DNA from: Bacteroidota bacterium
GTDB taxonomy: Bacteria > Bacteroidota > Bacteroidia > AKYH767-A > OLB10
Direction of reading: 5' to 3'
Length of the DNA stretch: 64,000 bases
Assembly (NCBI GenBank): GCA_016709725.1
Contig: JADJMG010000001.1
Coordinates: 248,001 to 312,000, forward strand
Shown here: piece by piece, positions 10,238 to 18,849 of the stretch
How the letters are laid out: each line of letters begins with the position of its first letter
How positions within the stretch are numbered: position 1 is the stretch's first letter
The notes under the pieces: generated by a model
Databases searched by the model: none
Seen by the model: the letters and a program-made list of their open reading frames with translations, nothing else
Told to the model about the DNA's origin: nothing
Program-made: the position numbers and the translations under genes

Positions 10238-12501
10238 ATGAAAAAGAAATTAATAACTCGAATACGTAAGTTGATAAGTCTCGCTATGCTATTAGCAGTT
10301 GGAAATATCACAATTGCTCAAAAGAGCGAGCAAAGATTCTTTGAACAAGTAGCTAAACCTATTACAACAAAGGGCTGGATTGACTTTAAAGAAAGCAATT
10401 CGCTTAATCCTCAAACTTTGTTTTTAGAACATCCAGAAATGTTTGGCTTGACAGCACTTGACCACATGGAACAAATCCGAATGAAAACTGATGAAATTGG
10501 GTATACACACTTTCGATTTCAGCAATATCATAAGGGATTAAAAATTATTGGTGCAGAGACAATACTTCACTATAATGGTTCTTATTTAAAAAGTATGAAT
10601 GGGTATATTGCTGAGAAAATTAAAATTAACTTTGACCCAAAAATTTCAGCAGAAATAGCTTTTATAACTGCAAAAAACTCCATCAACGCAGAGAATTTTA
10701 TTTGGGAATTGGAAACAGAGGCAACATCCTTAAAAGAATTCATAAAAGACGAAAAAGATTTACAAAACCAACAGGAGAACTTGTCATTTGCAGAAAAGAT
10801 TGGAATGGAACGTTTACCAATGAAAATTTAACATTAGCATATATCTTTCGAATGATTGCTCTTCCGATGCATGAATCAAAAGAAGTTTATATTGATGCCA
10901 CTTCTGGAGAAATTATTGTTCAGCTTCCACTTACTACCAATTGCAACAACAATACGGGGAACACAACTTGGTTTGGATCTCAAAACTTCAATGCTGGTTT
11001 CTACGGATTCCCGAATAATGCTTGGTTACTTGAGTCGCATTGTCCTGGTGAAGCTACGATGCGTTCTTTGAGAGGAGATCCCCTCCTTTTGTACAACTAC
11101 GGAGATGCGGATGGTATTTGGACAGATGCAGATGGCGTTAATGGATACAACCAACGAGCTGGTGTAACAACATATTATGGCGTACACAAATCCTATGACT
11201 ATTTTAAAAACACGCATTCTCGTTTAAGCTATGACGGCAGCAACGGACAACTGGATGCTTTTAGCGAAATCACAGGAGGCTTGTGGCTACCGGATGCAGA
11301 AAATGCAAGTTGGAATACCGTAACGCATCATTTTAGCTTTGGTGCTGGTCTTACTAGTAGTGCCACCGACGATTGGAACACGTTAGATATAGTAGGCCAT
11401 GAATTCACTCATGGGGTACATCAATGGAGTATTGGTAATAATTACAATGCAGAGCCTGGAGCATTAGATGAATCCTTCGCTGATATTTTTGGGGAATGCA
11501 TTGAAGCATTTGCAAAAGGAACTACATTACCAGATTGGACAATGGGAACAGATAGAGCGGCTCCAATTCGAAATTTATCAAACCCAAATGCAAATTTCCA
11601 ACCTGATACCTATTTGGGAACCTTTTGGCAACCTACTTCTGACCCATTCGATAATGCAGGAGTTCATACAAACAGTGGAGTTCAAAATCACTGGTTCTAT
11701 CTTCTTGTCATGGGAGGATCGGGCACGAATGATAATGGAGAGGTTTATAATGTTTCAGGAATAGGACTTAATGCAGCTCGCGACATTACCTACCGAAACA
11801 TGGATCTGTACTTAACTACAGCATCAGGATACATTGATTCAAGAGAAGGCTCATTGAGAGCAGCCGAAGATTTATATGGATGGTGCTCCAACAATATGTT
11901 ACAGGTTGGAAAAGCATGGTATGCAGTGGGAGTTGCAACAGCTGATCCCGATTGGAATAAAGTGATAAGTTGTGGAAATCTAGTAAATGGAACATTTTAC
12001 AGAGGAATAAATTCATTGTCCACTAATAATAGTTGTACAACAACATTGCTTGCGAATCAATCGGCTGCGTTTACTTCTGGCTCAGCTGGGATAACCCTTA
12101 AACCAGGTTTTACCGCTGTACAAAGCTGTTTATTCTCTGCCTTCATTGATGTATGCAATGAAGCAGCCTATAACTTGCGGACTACACCAACGGCATCAAA
12201 TGCAACAAAGGAAACGGTTTTAGAACAGAAAGTAGCTGTTAAAATAGATAGAATTTATCCTAATCCTGCAACCAACCTAATAAACATTAACTTTCAAAGT
12301 CAACAACCTTTATCAGAAACTACATTTCAAGTCTCAGATATTTCGGGTAGAATCATTCATTTGACACCAACAAGCATTTCAGAAGTTGGAGAATTCAAAA
12401 TTGCAACTTTGAATATACAATCCTTACATGCGGGAATCTATGTAATCATGATTCGAAGTGCCGATGGCAATGCGCTCTCAAAATTCATCGTTAGCAACTA
12501 A
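10238..12501 (+). CDS. M4-family (thermolysin-like) metalloprotease with T9SS tail (one frameshift)
   Basis: A secreted zinc endopeptidase: signal peptide (1-27), FTP/PepSY-type propeptide, catalytic M4 domain and a type-A T9SS sorting domain. Zinc ligands are the HEFTH motif encoded at 11398-11412 and the Glu of LDESFADIFGE downstream. The tail starts IYPNPATNLINI and ends in a K-F-I-V strand, predicting export through T9SS. The frame breaks once: 10238-10831 and 10702-12501 join by restoring one A in the AAAA run at 10764-10767, where the propeptide should read K-PTGELVIC. The restored protein is about 754 residues. A perfect terminator follows the stop codon. Likely role is extracellular protein degradation. 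Confidence 0.92.
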
Positions 12502-12514
12502 TTAAAATCAAGCC

Positions 12515-12546
12515 AAGAAGGTCTATTCTAAAAAATAGACCTTCTT
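12515..12546 (+). terminator. Perfect 13-bp hairpin terminator after the M4 protease
   Basis: AAGAAGGTCTATT (12515-12527) and its exact reverse complement (12534-12546) are separated by a six-base loop CTAAAA. It sits 13 bases after the stop codon. The T-rich tract after it is weak. Confidence 0.75.
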
Positions 12547-12610
12547 ACTTGGACGCTTTTAAAATAAATGAATCACTAATGAGCTAGCGCTTATTATCGT
12601 CCATTTCTTT

Positions 12611-12618
12611 TATATTTG
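12611..12618 (+). promoter_or_regulatory. -7 promoter box of the TPR/LytS kinase
   Basis: TATATTTG matches TAnnTTTG, 20 bases before the ATG at 12639 and downstream of the preceding terminator. Confidence 0.45.
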
Positions 12619-12638
12619 ATACATCAATACTTCACACC

Positions 12639-14928
12639 ATGAATAAAAGTGTACTACTTAAAATTGCATTGCTTTTTTATTTTCTTCATGCCCAAACTAA
12701 TGCTTTTTCACAAACAGTGAACTGGAATGATACATTAAAAACTATCTTATCATCTAAAATAAATGATAGCTCTAAAGTAGCAGAACTTGGAAAAAGAATA
12801 ATACATCTGGTCACAAATTCTAAACCAGAATCAAAGGTTTTTCTCAAATCAATGGAAGATCTCGCTTCAAAAAGTAAAAATCCACATATACTAGCAGAAC
12901 TATATTATTCAAAGGCTATTGTTTGGAATTTTACAGTTCCACTTGAAACGACTTATGGTTATATTGATAGTTGTTTACTATTCGCCCAAAAGGCAAATAA
13001 TTTACAATTTCAAATTCGCTTATAGAATAAAAGGACAATATTTAGAACGGAACAAGCAATTTGAAGAATCAAAAGTGCAATTAGAAAAATCATTAGCATT
13101 ATGTAAAACTAGCAATATCCCGTTTGAATCTTACAGAACCAATTTAGCATTAGCCAATCTATATGAAAATCAATTAAAATTTGAAACCGCAATTGACTAT
13201 ACACTACAAGCCGCTGAAATAGCTGACAAAAATAATATGAGCACAACGGCTTCCATTTATCTCAGATTAGCCAATGGATACCACAGAATAGGAAATAATG
13301 ATAACGCATTGATTTACTTCAACAAATCGGAAGCATTGAGTTTAAAACAACATGAAAGTTTATTACCAGAATTGTATGCTACTCTTGGCAACTTCTATCA
13401 AACGAATAAAGATTATGACAGAGCATTTACTGCATACTTTAAAACCGACTCCGTAATGAAAGAACATAAGAACTATTTTCAAGCCATTTCCGTTTACTCC
13501 AACTTAGCTACGCTTTTTACATTAAAAGGTGAGTTGGATACTGCCCAACAGTACTTCGAAAAAAGTGTCCAGTTTGCGGAGAAAAATAATAATCAGTTTT
13601 TAGGCAGAATCTATTTAAATTATGCAACGTTCCTCATTAACAAAAAGGAATTTGAGTCGGCATTAACATATGCCGAAAAAGCCATAACAGAAATAAACAA
13701 TAAAAACGATATAGAAGCTCTATCGGGAGCTATGGAAGTAAAAGCAAAGGCACTTGTTAACTTAAAACAACTCGACCAAGCAATTTCAGAATATCAAAGT
13801 TCTCTTTCTGTAAAAGATAGCATCCATGAAATATTAAAAACCGAATCACTTGGTGAATTACTTTCAAAATACGAAACGAAAAAAAAGGAAAATGAAATCG
13901 CTAAGTTAAATAGTGATAAACAAATTCAAAAACTCCAATTAGAAAAACAAAAAGCTGAAATTCTAGGGAATTTACACTTAGCGAAACAAAAGCAACAAGA
14001 AATAGATTTGCTAAATCAAAAACAACTCATTCAAGAATTAAAATTAAGTCAACAAAAAGAAGCTTTAGCACTCAAAGAACTTGAAACAGAAGCTAAGGAT
14101 CGAAAAATCATAATTGCTGAACAAGAAAAGTTGCTTATTGAAAAAGAAATGATACAACAAAAATTTTCTAATAAAATAATGATTTCTGGATTTATCATCC
14201 TCCTCCTATTCATAATCCTTGGATTCAATAACTATCGAATTAACACACATCGAAAAAACGACAAAGAAAAATATCAGCTCCAGAATCAACTCATACAAAT
14301 GAAATTGGAAGCACTACGATCCCAAATGAATCCGCACTTTATTTTCAATGCGCTTAATTCGATTAATCGATACATCATTCGAAACAATAAAGAAACAGCA
14401 AGTGAATATCTTATTAAATTTTCGAAACTTATTCGCTCTATTTTAGAAAACTCTAAATTAAAAGAAATTCCTTTGGAGAAAGAAATTGAAGCCATTCAAC
14501 TTTATGTAGATCTTGAACTTCTTCGCTTCGACAACAAGTTTGACTTTCAAGTACGAATTGATGAATCCATTAATAGGGAGAACACTCAAATTCCTCCACT
14601 TATCTTACAACCCTTTGTTGAAAATGCAATATGGCATGGATTGATGAAGAAAAAAGGGAGAGGTCAAATTACAATTGATATCAAAGCAAAAAATTCAGAT
14701 ATTCTATTCGTCGCTATTGAAGACAATGGAGTTGGAAGGGAATCAGCGAATGAACAAAATACCGTACTGCATGAAAAAGGCAAATCATTTGGAATGCAAA
14801 TTACAGCGGACCGAATCAATGCAATAAATAAGAAGGATAATAATATTAAAATTATAGATCTTTACGATTCCGAAAAGAAAGCCGCAGGAACTCGAGTAGA
14901 ATTTGAATTGTCAACACAAGCCGCTTAA
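12639..14928 (+). CDS. TPR-repeat sensor kinase of the LytS/YehU type (one frameshift)
   Basis: A sensor kinase with a signal peptide (residues 1-25), a periplasmic tetratricopeptide-repeat region (about 40-400), a long charged coiled coil, one membrane helix (KIMISGFIILLLFIILGF, near 515) and a cytoplasmic His_kinase/HATPase module. The phosphoacceptor is in QMNPHFIFNALNSI. The N-box region reads QPFVENAIWHGL. Frames 12639-13025 and 12919-14928 join if one base is removed near 13012-13020 (an AAA run just before the ttcgct sequence), giving about 762 residues. It ends five bases before a LytTR regulator gene, so the pair is surely one two-component system. Bacteroidota use this design for cell-surface sensing; the ligand is unknown. 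Confidence 0.9.
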
Positions 14929-14933
14929 AAACG

Positions 14934-15680
14934 ATGTTAAAAGCCATCCTCATTGATGATGAAACCAGTTGCACCGAAGTTCTTCGCTGGCAAATTGAAA
15001 CGTATTGTCCTTCAATTTCGATTTTAGGTGAATGTCACCAACCTGAGGATGCTATAGAAAAAATTAAGGAACTAAATCCGGATGTTATCTTTCTTGACAT
15101 CGAAATGCCAGGGATGAATGCATTTGAAATGCTTAATATTCTCAAGCCCTTTGAGTTTGAAGTTATATTCACTACCGCATACAACCAATTTGCTGTACAT
15201 GCCTTCAAAGAAAATGCAATTGACTATTTATTAAAACCGATCGAAAAAAGTGATTTGGTTCATGCGGTTGAAAAATTAAAGAATAAAGATAAAAAGTATT
15301 CAAATGAAAAGATTGAAATACTATTGAGTCTGTTTAAAGATCAATTGAAAACGAATAAAAAAATTGCCCTTCCGACTCAAGATGGCATTTCCTTTATAAA
15401 TGTGGATCAAATTGTAAGAGTCGAAAGCGACAGTAACTATAGTTTTGTTCATTTAGTAACAGGAGAAAATATATGTATTACAAAAACATTAAAGCAAATC
15501 GAAAGCTCATTGGAAGCTCAACCTTTTTATCGAGTTCATCAATCTCATTTGGTAAATTTGAATCACATTGAAAAATTTGTAAAGGATGGAGGAGGATACT
15601 TGGTGATGAGCGACAAATCAACGATTACAGTTGCCCGTCAACGCAAAGATGGCTTCTTGGAGCTATTTTCAAGATTATAA
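14934..15680 (+). CDS. LytTR-family response regulator
   Basis: A 248-residue regulator with an N-terminal receiver domain (acidic pair in IDDE at residues 8-11, phosphoacceptor Asp in VIFLDIEMPG near residue 55, conserved Lys in LLKPI near 102) and a C-terminal LytTR DNA-binding domain (about 140-245; VDQIVRVESDSNYS, YRVHQSHLVNL). It is the evident partner of the upstream TPR/LytS kinase, five bases away. LytTR proteins bind paired short direct repeats in target promoters; no such site is obvious nearby, so the target genes cannot be named. Confidence 0.95.
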   Translation: MLKAILIDDETSCTEVLRWQIETYCPSISILGECHQPEDAIEKIKELNPDVIFLDIEMPGMNAFEMLNILKPFEFEVIFTTAYNQFAVHAFKENAIDYLLKPIEKSDLVHAVEKLKNKDKKYSNEKIEILLSLFKDQLKTNKKIALPTQDGISFINVDQIVRVESDSNYSFVHLVTGENICITKTLKQIESSLEAQPFYRVHQSHLVNLNHIEKFVKDGGGYLVMSDKSTITVARQRKDGFLELFSRL

Positions 15681-15720
15681 TTAATTTCAAAATCTACTCA
15701 CTTCACATAACCATAATATT

Positions 15721-15759
15721 AATTTCTCCTTACCTATTAATAATGAGTAAGGATAAATT
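15721..15759 (+). terminator. Hairpin downstream of the LytTR regulator
   Basis: TCCTTAC (15727-15733) pairs with GTAAGGA (15747-15753), and the stem continues through AATTT/AAATT with one mismatch. There is no T tract, so it could be a weak terminator or a 3'-end stabilising stem. Confidence 0.4.
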
Positions 15760-15865
15760 ATAAATTGGGCTGGATTGACAGTTTCGTCGCTATTTTTAAA
15801 AATATCTTTAAAAACCTTATTTCCTTGTCCTTTTTTTTATTCATTCCACCAGAATTGAGCCCATT

Positions 15866-15900
15866 AAAAACCTTAGAATAATCAACGAAGTAGGGTTTTT
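15866..15900 (+). terminator. Terminator-like hairpin before the first micro-ORF
   Basis: AAAAACCTTA (15866-15875) pairs with TAGGGTTTTT (15891-15900) with one G-U pair, and the T run forms the 3' arm. It could end the LytTR transcript late or act in the leader of the following micro-ORF. Confidence 0.4.
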
Positions 15901-15987
15901 CGCCCCACTTCAACAGCTCTTTGCCAAAAACAAGGGGCAGAAGGTACTTTGTCGACCGAACTTTGAGTTATATCAAAAAATAAAAAA

Positions 15988-16083
15988 ATGAAAACTGTAT
16001 CCATTCTTATTATTGTATTAGGCATATTATGTGTTGTATGGCAACAATATCTTGATGTAAGAGCAAAGAATACAAATTCTTAA
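15988..16083 (+). CDS. Putative 31-residue single-pass membrane protein
   Basis: ATG to TAA gives 31 residues: a short start (MKTVSI), one hydrophobic helix (about residues 4-18), then a polar end (DVRAKNTNS). It has no recognised family. Its best support is a second micro-ORF of the same size and plan on the other side of the SET gene (16908-17009). Both share M-x-x-VSI followed by a V/I-rich helix and a Lys/Thr/Asn-rich tail. The A-rich stretch before the ATG could aid initiation. It lies 135 bases upstream of the SET gene. Function unknown; translation is unproven. Confidence 0.4.
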   Translation: MKTVSILIIVLGILCVVWQQYLDVRAKNTNS

Positions 16084-16159
16084 GCTTATACGATTATCCT
16101 ACATTAACTAATTAACCTTTCGATTAATCAGTCGATCCATTTTTATCATTTCTTAACCT

Positions 16160-16180
16160 TAATTGATTTTTCATCAATTA
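16160..16180. promoter_or_regulatory. Inverted repeat upstream of the SET promoter
   Basis: TAATTGAT (16160-16167) and ATCAATTA (16173-16180) form a perfect 8-bp inverted repeat with a five-base spacer, 23 bases upstream of the -7 box at 16204. The position suits an operator or upstream activator site; no regulator can be named. Confidence 0.35.
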
Positions 16181-16203
16181 TGCTTTTAATGACTTAGACA
16201 TAC

Positions 16204-16211
16204 TATCTTTG
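16204..16211 (+). promoter_or_regulatory. -7 promoter box of the SET gene
   Basis: TATCTTTG matches TAnnTTTG and ends seven bases before the ATG at 16219, implying a leader of only a few bases. Confidence 0.55.
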
Positions 16212-16218
16212 CAGCCTT

Positions 16219-16806
16219 ATGAAAATTTCTAAAAAGGCGAAAGGTGCTCTAGTCGACTCCAATGGAGTAGTTAAAATTAATACCAGTCAACTTCCTAATG
16301 CAGGCAAAGGCCTGTTTGCACTTGTTGAATTTAAGCGAGGCGATATTGTTTGTGAGTATGAAGGCGAAATTGTGACTTGGGCAGAATGTGAAAGGCGTTC
16401 TCAAGAAGGACATGAAGGTTATGCTTTTTTCATGACTAAAAATCGTTGTGTCGATGCTTATTTTACCCCATGGGCCTTTGGACGTTATGCGAATGATGCA
16501 CGGGGTGTCGGACGCGTTGAAGGATTAAAAAACAATGCTCAATATGAAATTAAGCGTCGCGATGGTGTACAAAAAGTATTTATTGTAGCTACTCGGACAA
16601 TCCAACCCGGCCAAGAAATTTTCGTACATTATGGAGATGATTATTGGAGATATTTAGATGGTACTCGTGAAATTATTTTAGAACGAGAACGCCAAAAAAG
16701 AAAAGAAAACAAACTGAAAAAGTTAGCCATTGAAAATGGAAAAACTTTAAATAGTCAAACGAAAACGACTATTAAAAAAGTGAAAAAAGAATTGGAGTTT
16801 GCTTAG
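16219..16806 (+). CDS. SET-domain protein-lysine methyltransferase
   Basis: A 195-residue protein with a compact SET domain (about residues 20-155), which transfers methyl groups from S-adenosylmethionine to lysine side chains. Visible motifs are GKGLFALVEFKRGD near residue 30 (the usual G-x-G SAM loop), FGRYANDARG near 92 (position of the canonical RFINHS), and GQEIFVHYGDDYW near 137 (position of the catalytic Tyr). The last 40 residues are a Lys-rich tail (RQKRKENKLKK). Bacterial SET proteins are usually small and cytoplasmic; the substrate here is unknown and histones are not expected. It is monocistronic: its own promoter box lies in front and a strong hairpin directly after it. Confidence 0.88.
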   Translation: MKISKKAKGALVDSNGVVKINTSQLPNAGKGLFALVEFKRGDIVCEYEGEIVTWAECERRSQEGHEGYAFFMTKNRCVDAYFTPWAFGRYANDARGVGRVEGLKNNAQYEIKRRDGVQKVFIVATRTIQPGQEIFVHYGDDYWRYLDGTREIILERERQKRKENKLKKLAIENGKTLNSQTKTTIKKVKKELEFA

Positions 16807-16807
16807 G

Positions 16808-16853
16808 GTTAAATAATTCAACATTTACTTGTTGATTTATTTAACTATTTTTT
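16808..16853 (+). terminator. Terminator of the SET gene
   Basis: A 16-base arm (16808-16823) pairs with 16830-16845 with a single T-T mismatch and a six-base loop, followed by TATTTTTT. It starts two bases after the SET stop codon. Confidence 0.8.
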
Positions 16854-16877
16854 AAAATCGCACGGACTTTTTTAGTA

Positions 16878-16885
16878 TATTTTTG
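16878..16885 (+). promoter_or_regulatory. -7 promoter box of the second micro-ORF
   Basis: TATTTTTG matches TAnnTTTG and lies 22 bases before the ATG at 16908, just downstream of the SET terminator. A dedicated promoter here supports expression of the micro-ORF. Confidence 0.5.
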
Positions 16886-16907
16886 TATCCAACAAAGACA
16901 AAAAGAT

Positions 16908-17009
16908 ATGATGAACGTTTCAATAGCGATAGTAGTGGTGACTTTTGCCCTCGTTATTTATAGTCAGATTACGGAGTCCTTTTTTAGTAGTAAAAAAACA
17001 AACGACTAA
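16908..17009 (+). CDS. Putative 33-residue single-pass membrane protein
   Basis: The frame runs from ATG at 16908 (or the next codon, also ATG) to TAA, giving 33 residues: MMNVSI, a V/I-rich helix (about 4-19), then a polar tail (SSKKTND). It sits between the SET terminator and two further hairpins, has its own promoter box, and resembles the micro-ORF at 15988-16083 in length, helix position and VSI motif. This is better supported than a chance ORF but no family is recognised. Possible roles such as membrane regulator or small toxin are guesses and are not claimed. Confidence 0.45.
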   Translation: MMNVSIAIVVVTFALVIYSQITESFFSSKKTND

Positions 17010-17040
17010 AGGATTTTTCTCCGCCTAAAATAGATTACTC

Positions 17041-17069
17041 TTAATTTCATTTTTTTCAAATGGAATTAA
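17041..17069 (+). terminator. Hairpin after the second micro-ORF
   Basis: TTAATTTCATTT (17041-17052) pairs with AAATGGAATTAA (17058-17069) with one G-U pair around a five-base loop. Confidence 0.45.
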
Positions 17070-17088
17070 ATCTTCCTATCATTTAACG

Positions 17089-17117
17089 ATCCCCACAATC
17101 GGGGATTTATTTTTTAT
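17089..17117 (+). terminator. Intrinsic terminator upstream of the DUF4476 gene
   Basis: ATCCCC (17089-17094), loop ACAATC, GGGGAT (17101-17106), then a T-rich tract (TTATTTTTTAT). It ends the micro-ORF transcript or acts as a leader attenuator for the DUF4476 gene. Confidence 0.7.
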
Positions 17118-17170
17118 AGAGCATTTTGGCACAAGCCTTGAAACTCGCTTTTTAAATTAATTAAAACATT

Positions 17171-17176
17171 AGGAGG
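17171..17176 (+). promoter_or_regulatory. Strong Shine-Dalgarno sequence
   Basis: AGGAGG lies seven bases before the ATG at 17184. Such a full motif is unusual in this window, where most starts have no purine-rich site, and it fixes the start of the DUF4476 gene. Confidence 0.7.
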
Positions 17177-17183
17177 ACAAAAA

Positions 17184-17903
17184 ATGAAAAACATGATCTC
17201 TACTCTAGTAATCGCTTGCATCTTATCAGTAAATGCAAATGCAGATCACCGCTTGTCAGACCTCCACATTAGGAAATTTGACAATGCTCCGGTCTTGGTT
17301 CAATTAGACAATCAATTCGTAGACAACCCAGGACCCGTTAAAACGATTAACAATTTAGAAGCCGGAAGGTATCGATTAAAGATTTGGACCTTCCAACATC
17401 CCTATCACTATAACCCAGGCTATAAAAGATTACTCTATAATGGATTTATAGATGTACCTGCGGGCGCTGAAGTTCGAGCGATGCTTACAAGAAACAATAC
17501 CATTCGCATCAACCAAGTCATCCCGAACTTTGCACCTATTCCTGTAGATCCAACTTGCAATCCTTACGCTCCATTCAATCCAACTTGTGGTGGATATCAG
17601 TCACAGCATCATCTTATGTCGCCAGCTGAATTTAATGCGCTATTAAATACAATTGACAATCAAAGTTTCGAAAGCACTAAAATGGTCATTGCGAAACAAG
17701 CCATTAGAGACCACGAAATGATGACAACAGCGCAAGTAGCGGACTTAATTAACTTATTAAGTTTTGATTCTAACAAATTAGAATTAGCAAAGTTTGCCTA
17801 TCAATACACCGTTGACCGACACAATTACTTTCAACTGTTTAATCACTTCTCATTTGATAGCAGCGTACGCGCATTAAGCGATTATATGGATCGATTCTCT
17901 TAA
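17184..17903 (+). CDS. Exported DUF4476-domain protein
   Basis: A 239-residue protein with a signal peptide (1-20, ending ANA). The N-terminal half (about 25-115) looks like a small beta domain (VLVQLDNQF, LEAGRYRLKIW). A Cys/Pro linker (PTCNPYAPFNPTC) follows. The C-terminal 90 residues match DUF4476: MSPAEFNALL, FESTKMVIAKQAI, TTAQVADLINLLSFDSNKLELAKFAY. DUF4476 is common in Bacteroidota exported proteins and has no known function. It has an unusually strong ribosome-binding site and is followed by the hairpin-repeat array, which may be its 3' untranslated region. Confidence 0.85.
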   Translation: MKNMISTLVIACILSVNANADHRLSDLHIRKFDNAPVLVQLDNQFVDNPGPVKTINNLEAGRYRLKIWTFQHPYHYNPGYKRLLYNGFIDVPAGAEVRAMLTRNNTIRINQVIPNFAPIPVDPTCNPYAPFNPTCGGYQSQHHLMSPAEFNALLNTIDNQSFESTKMVIAKQAIRDHEMMTTAQVADLINLLSFDSNKLELAKFAYQYTVDRHNYFQLFNHFSFDSSVRALSDYMDRFS

Positions 17904-18093
17904 TAAGATTTCGAATCCGTGGACGTAAAGATAGAATTGTCAACAAACTAAGGATTGAACTTCTCAGGATTGACATACTAACCGTTCTCTCACCTTCGTT
18001 ATTATACCAGAAAGCAGTATAGTCAAACAAAATCTTTGGCACGGATATTGAAATTATCAAAAAAGTAATTAGTTCTTTAAATCTGAAACCAAA

Positions 18094-18590
18094 TCGTCCC
18101 GTAAGACGAAAAAATATTAACCCTGACCCGTAAGTTGGGAATTAAAAAACAAAATCCTGACCCGTAAGTTGGGAATCAAAAAACAAACTCCTGACCCGTA
18201 AGTTGGGAATTAAAAAACAAAATCCTGACCCGTAAGTTGGGAATCAAAAAACAAACTCCTGACCCGTAAGTTGGGAATTAAAAAACAAAATCCTGACCCG
18301 TAAGTTGGGAATCAAAAAACAAACTCCTGACCCGTAAGTCGGGAATCAAAAAAACAAACTCTTGACCCGTAAGTCGGGAAAAAAGAAACAAAACCCTGAC
18401 CCGTAAGTCGGGAATCAAAAAACAAAACCCTGACCCGTAAGTCGGGAAAAAAGAAACCAAATCCTGACCCGTAAGTTAGGAAACAAAAAAGTCCTGACCC
18501 GTAAGTTGGGATCGATAGAAAAAGGTTGCTGACCCTTTGAGATCAGAACTTATCAAAATATACCCTGACCCGTAAGTCAGGGTTTTTTTT
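18094..18590 (+). repeat. Tandem array of RNA hairpins with a constant CCGTAA loop
   Basis: Twelve near-identical units of about 34 bases begin at 18122, 18156, 18190, 18224, 18258, 18292, 18326, 18361, 18395, 18429, 18463 and 18493. Each reads CCTGAC-CCGTAA-GTYGGG followed by an A-rich spacer, so each can fold as a six-base-pair hairpin. A diverged member precedes them (TCGTC-CCGTAA-GACGA at 18094-18109), a degenerate one lies at 18529-18547, and a perfect terminator form ends the array (18563-18590). Several stem pairs are G-U on the plus strand and would be mismatches on the minus strand, so a plus-strand RNA is favoured. It probably forms the 3' end of the DUF4476 transcript. Function unknown. 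Confidence 0.9.
18563..18590 (+). terminator. Intrinsic terminator closing the hairpin array
   Basis: CCCTGAC (18563-18569), loop CCGTAA, GTCAGGG (18576-18582), then eight T (18583-18590). This is a textbook intrinsic terminator with the same loop as the array units. Confidence 0.9.
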
Positions 18591-18849
18591 GGCCATTCTT
18601 TTGAAAGTAGACACTTTCACAGTCACAATAATTCGAATTTTTAGTTTATTACTTGAGGATTATTTACATCTACCTACCATTGTCAATAAAAAAAATTACT
18701 ATTTATGATATTTAACCCAATGAACTTATAAATCTTTGAAAAACAATCACATCAAAACAGCAGCAAAAATCAAAGAGTTTAAGAAAGTTAATTAAATAAC
18801 GCTAAAATCTCGTATTTTTGCACCTTCTTAAAGTGATTCAACAAAGAAT
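18591..18849 (+). promoter_or_regulatory. korA upstream region with -7 box
   Basis: TATTTTTG at 18813-18820 matches TAnnTTTG and lies 29 bases before the korA ATG at 18850. The rest of the gap is AT-rich and shows no gene. Confidence 0.5.

Larger units (their letters stand above)
15681..15987 (+). other. Intergenic region with two hairpins
   Basis: The space between the LytTR gene and the first micro-ORF holds two hairpins (15721-15759 and 15866-15900, listed separately), A/T runs, and no other gene that I can support. Confidence 0.5.

Noticed and set aside
17839..18060. Minus-strand ORF overlapping the end of the DUF4476 gene
   Set aside because: No recognisable domains, no start context, and it overlaps a well-supported gene.
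18278..18460. Minus-strand ORF of 60 codons across the hairpin array
   Set aside because: It is generated by the 34-base repeat read in rotating frames (PDLRVR, LTGQ words) and has no start signal or family.
18094..18590. CRISPR array
   Set aside because: The sequences between the repeats are nearly identical A-rich spacers, not unique, the unit is only ~34 bases in total, and no cas genes are near.
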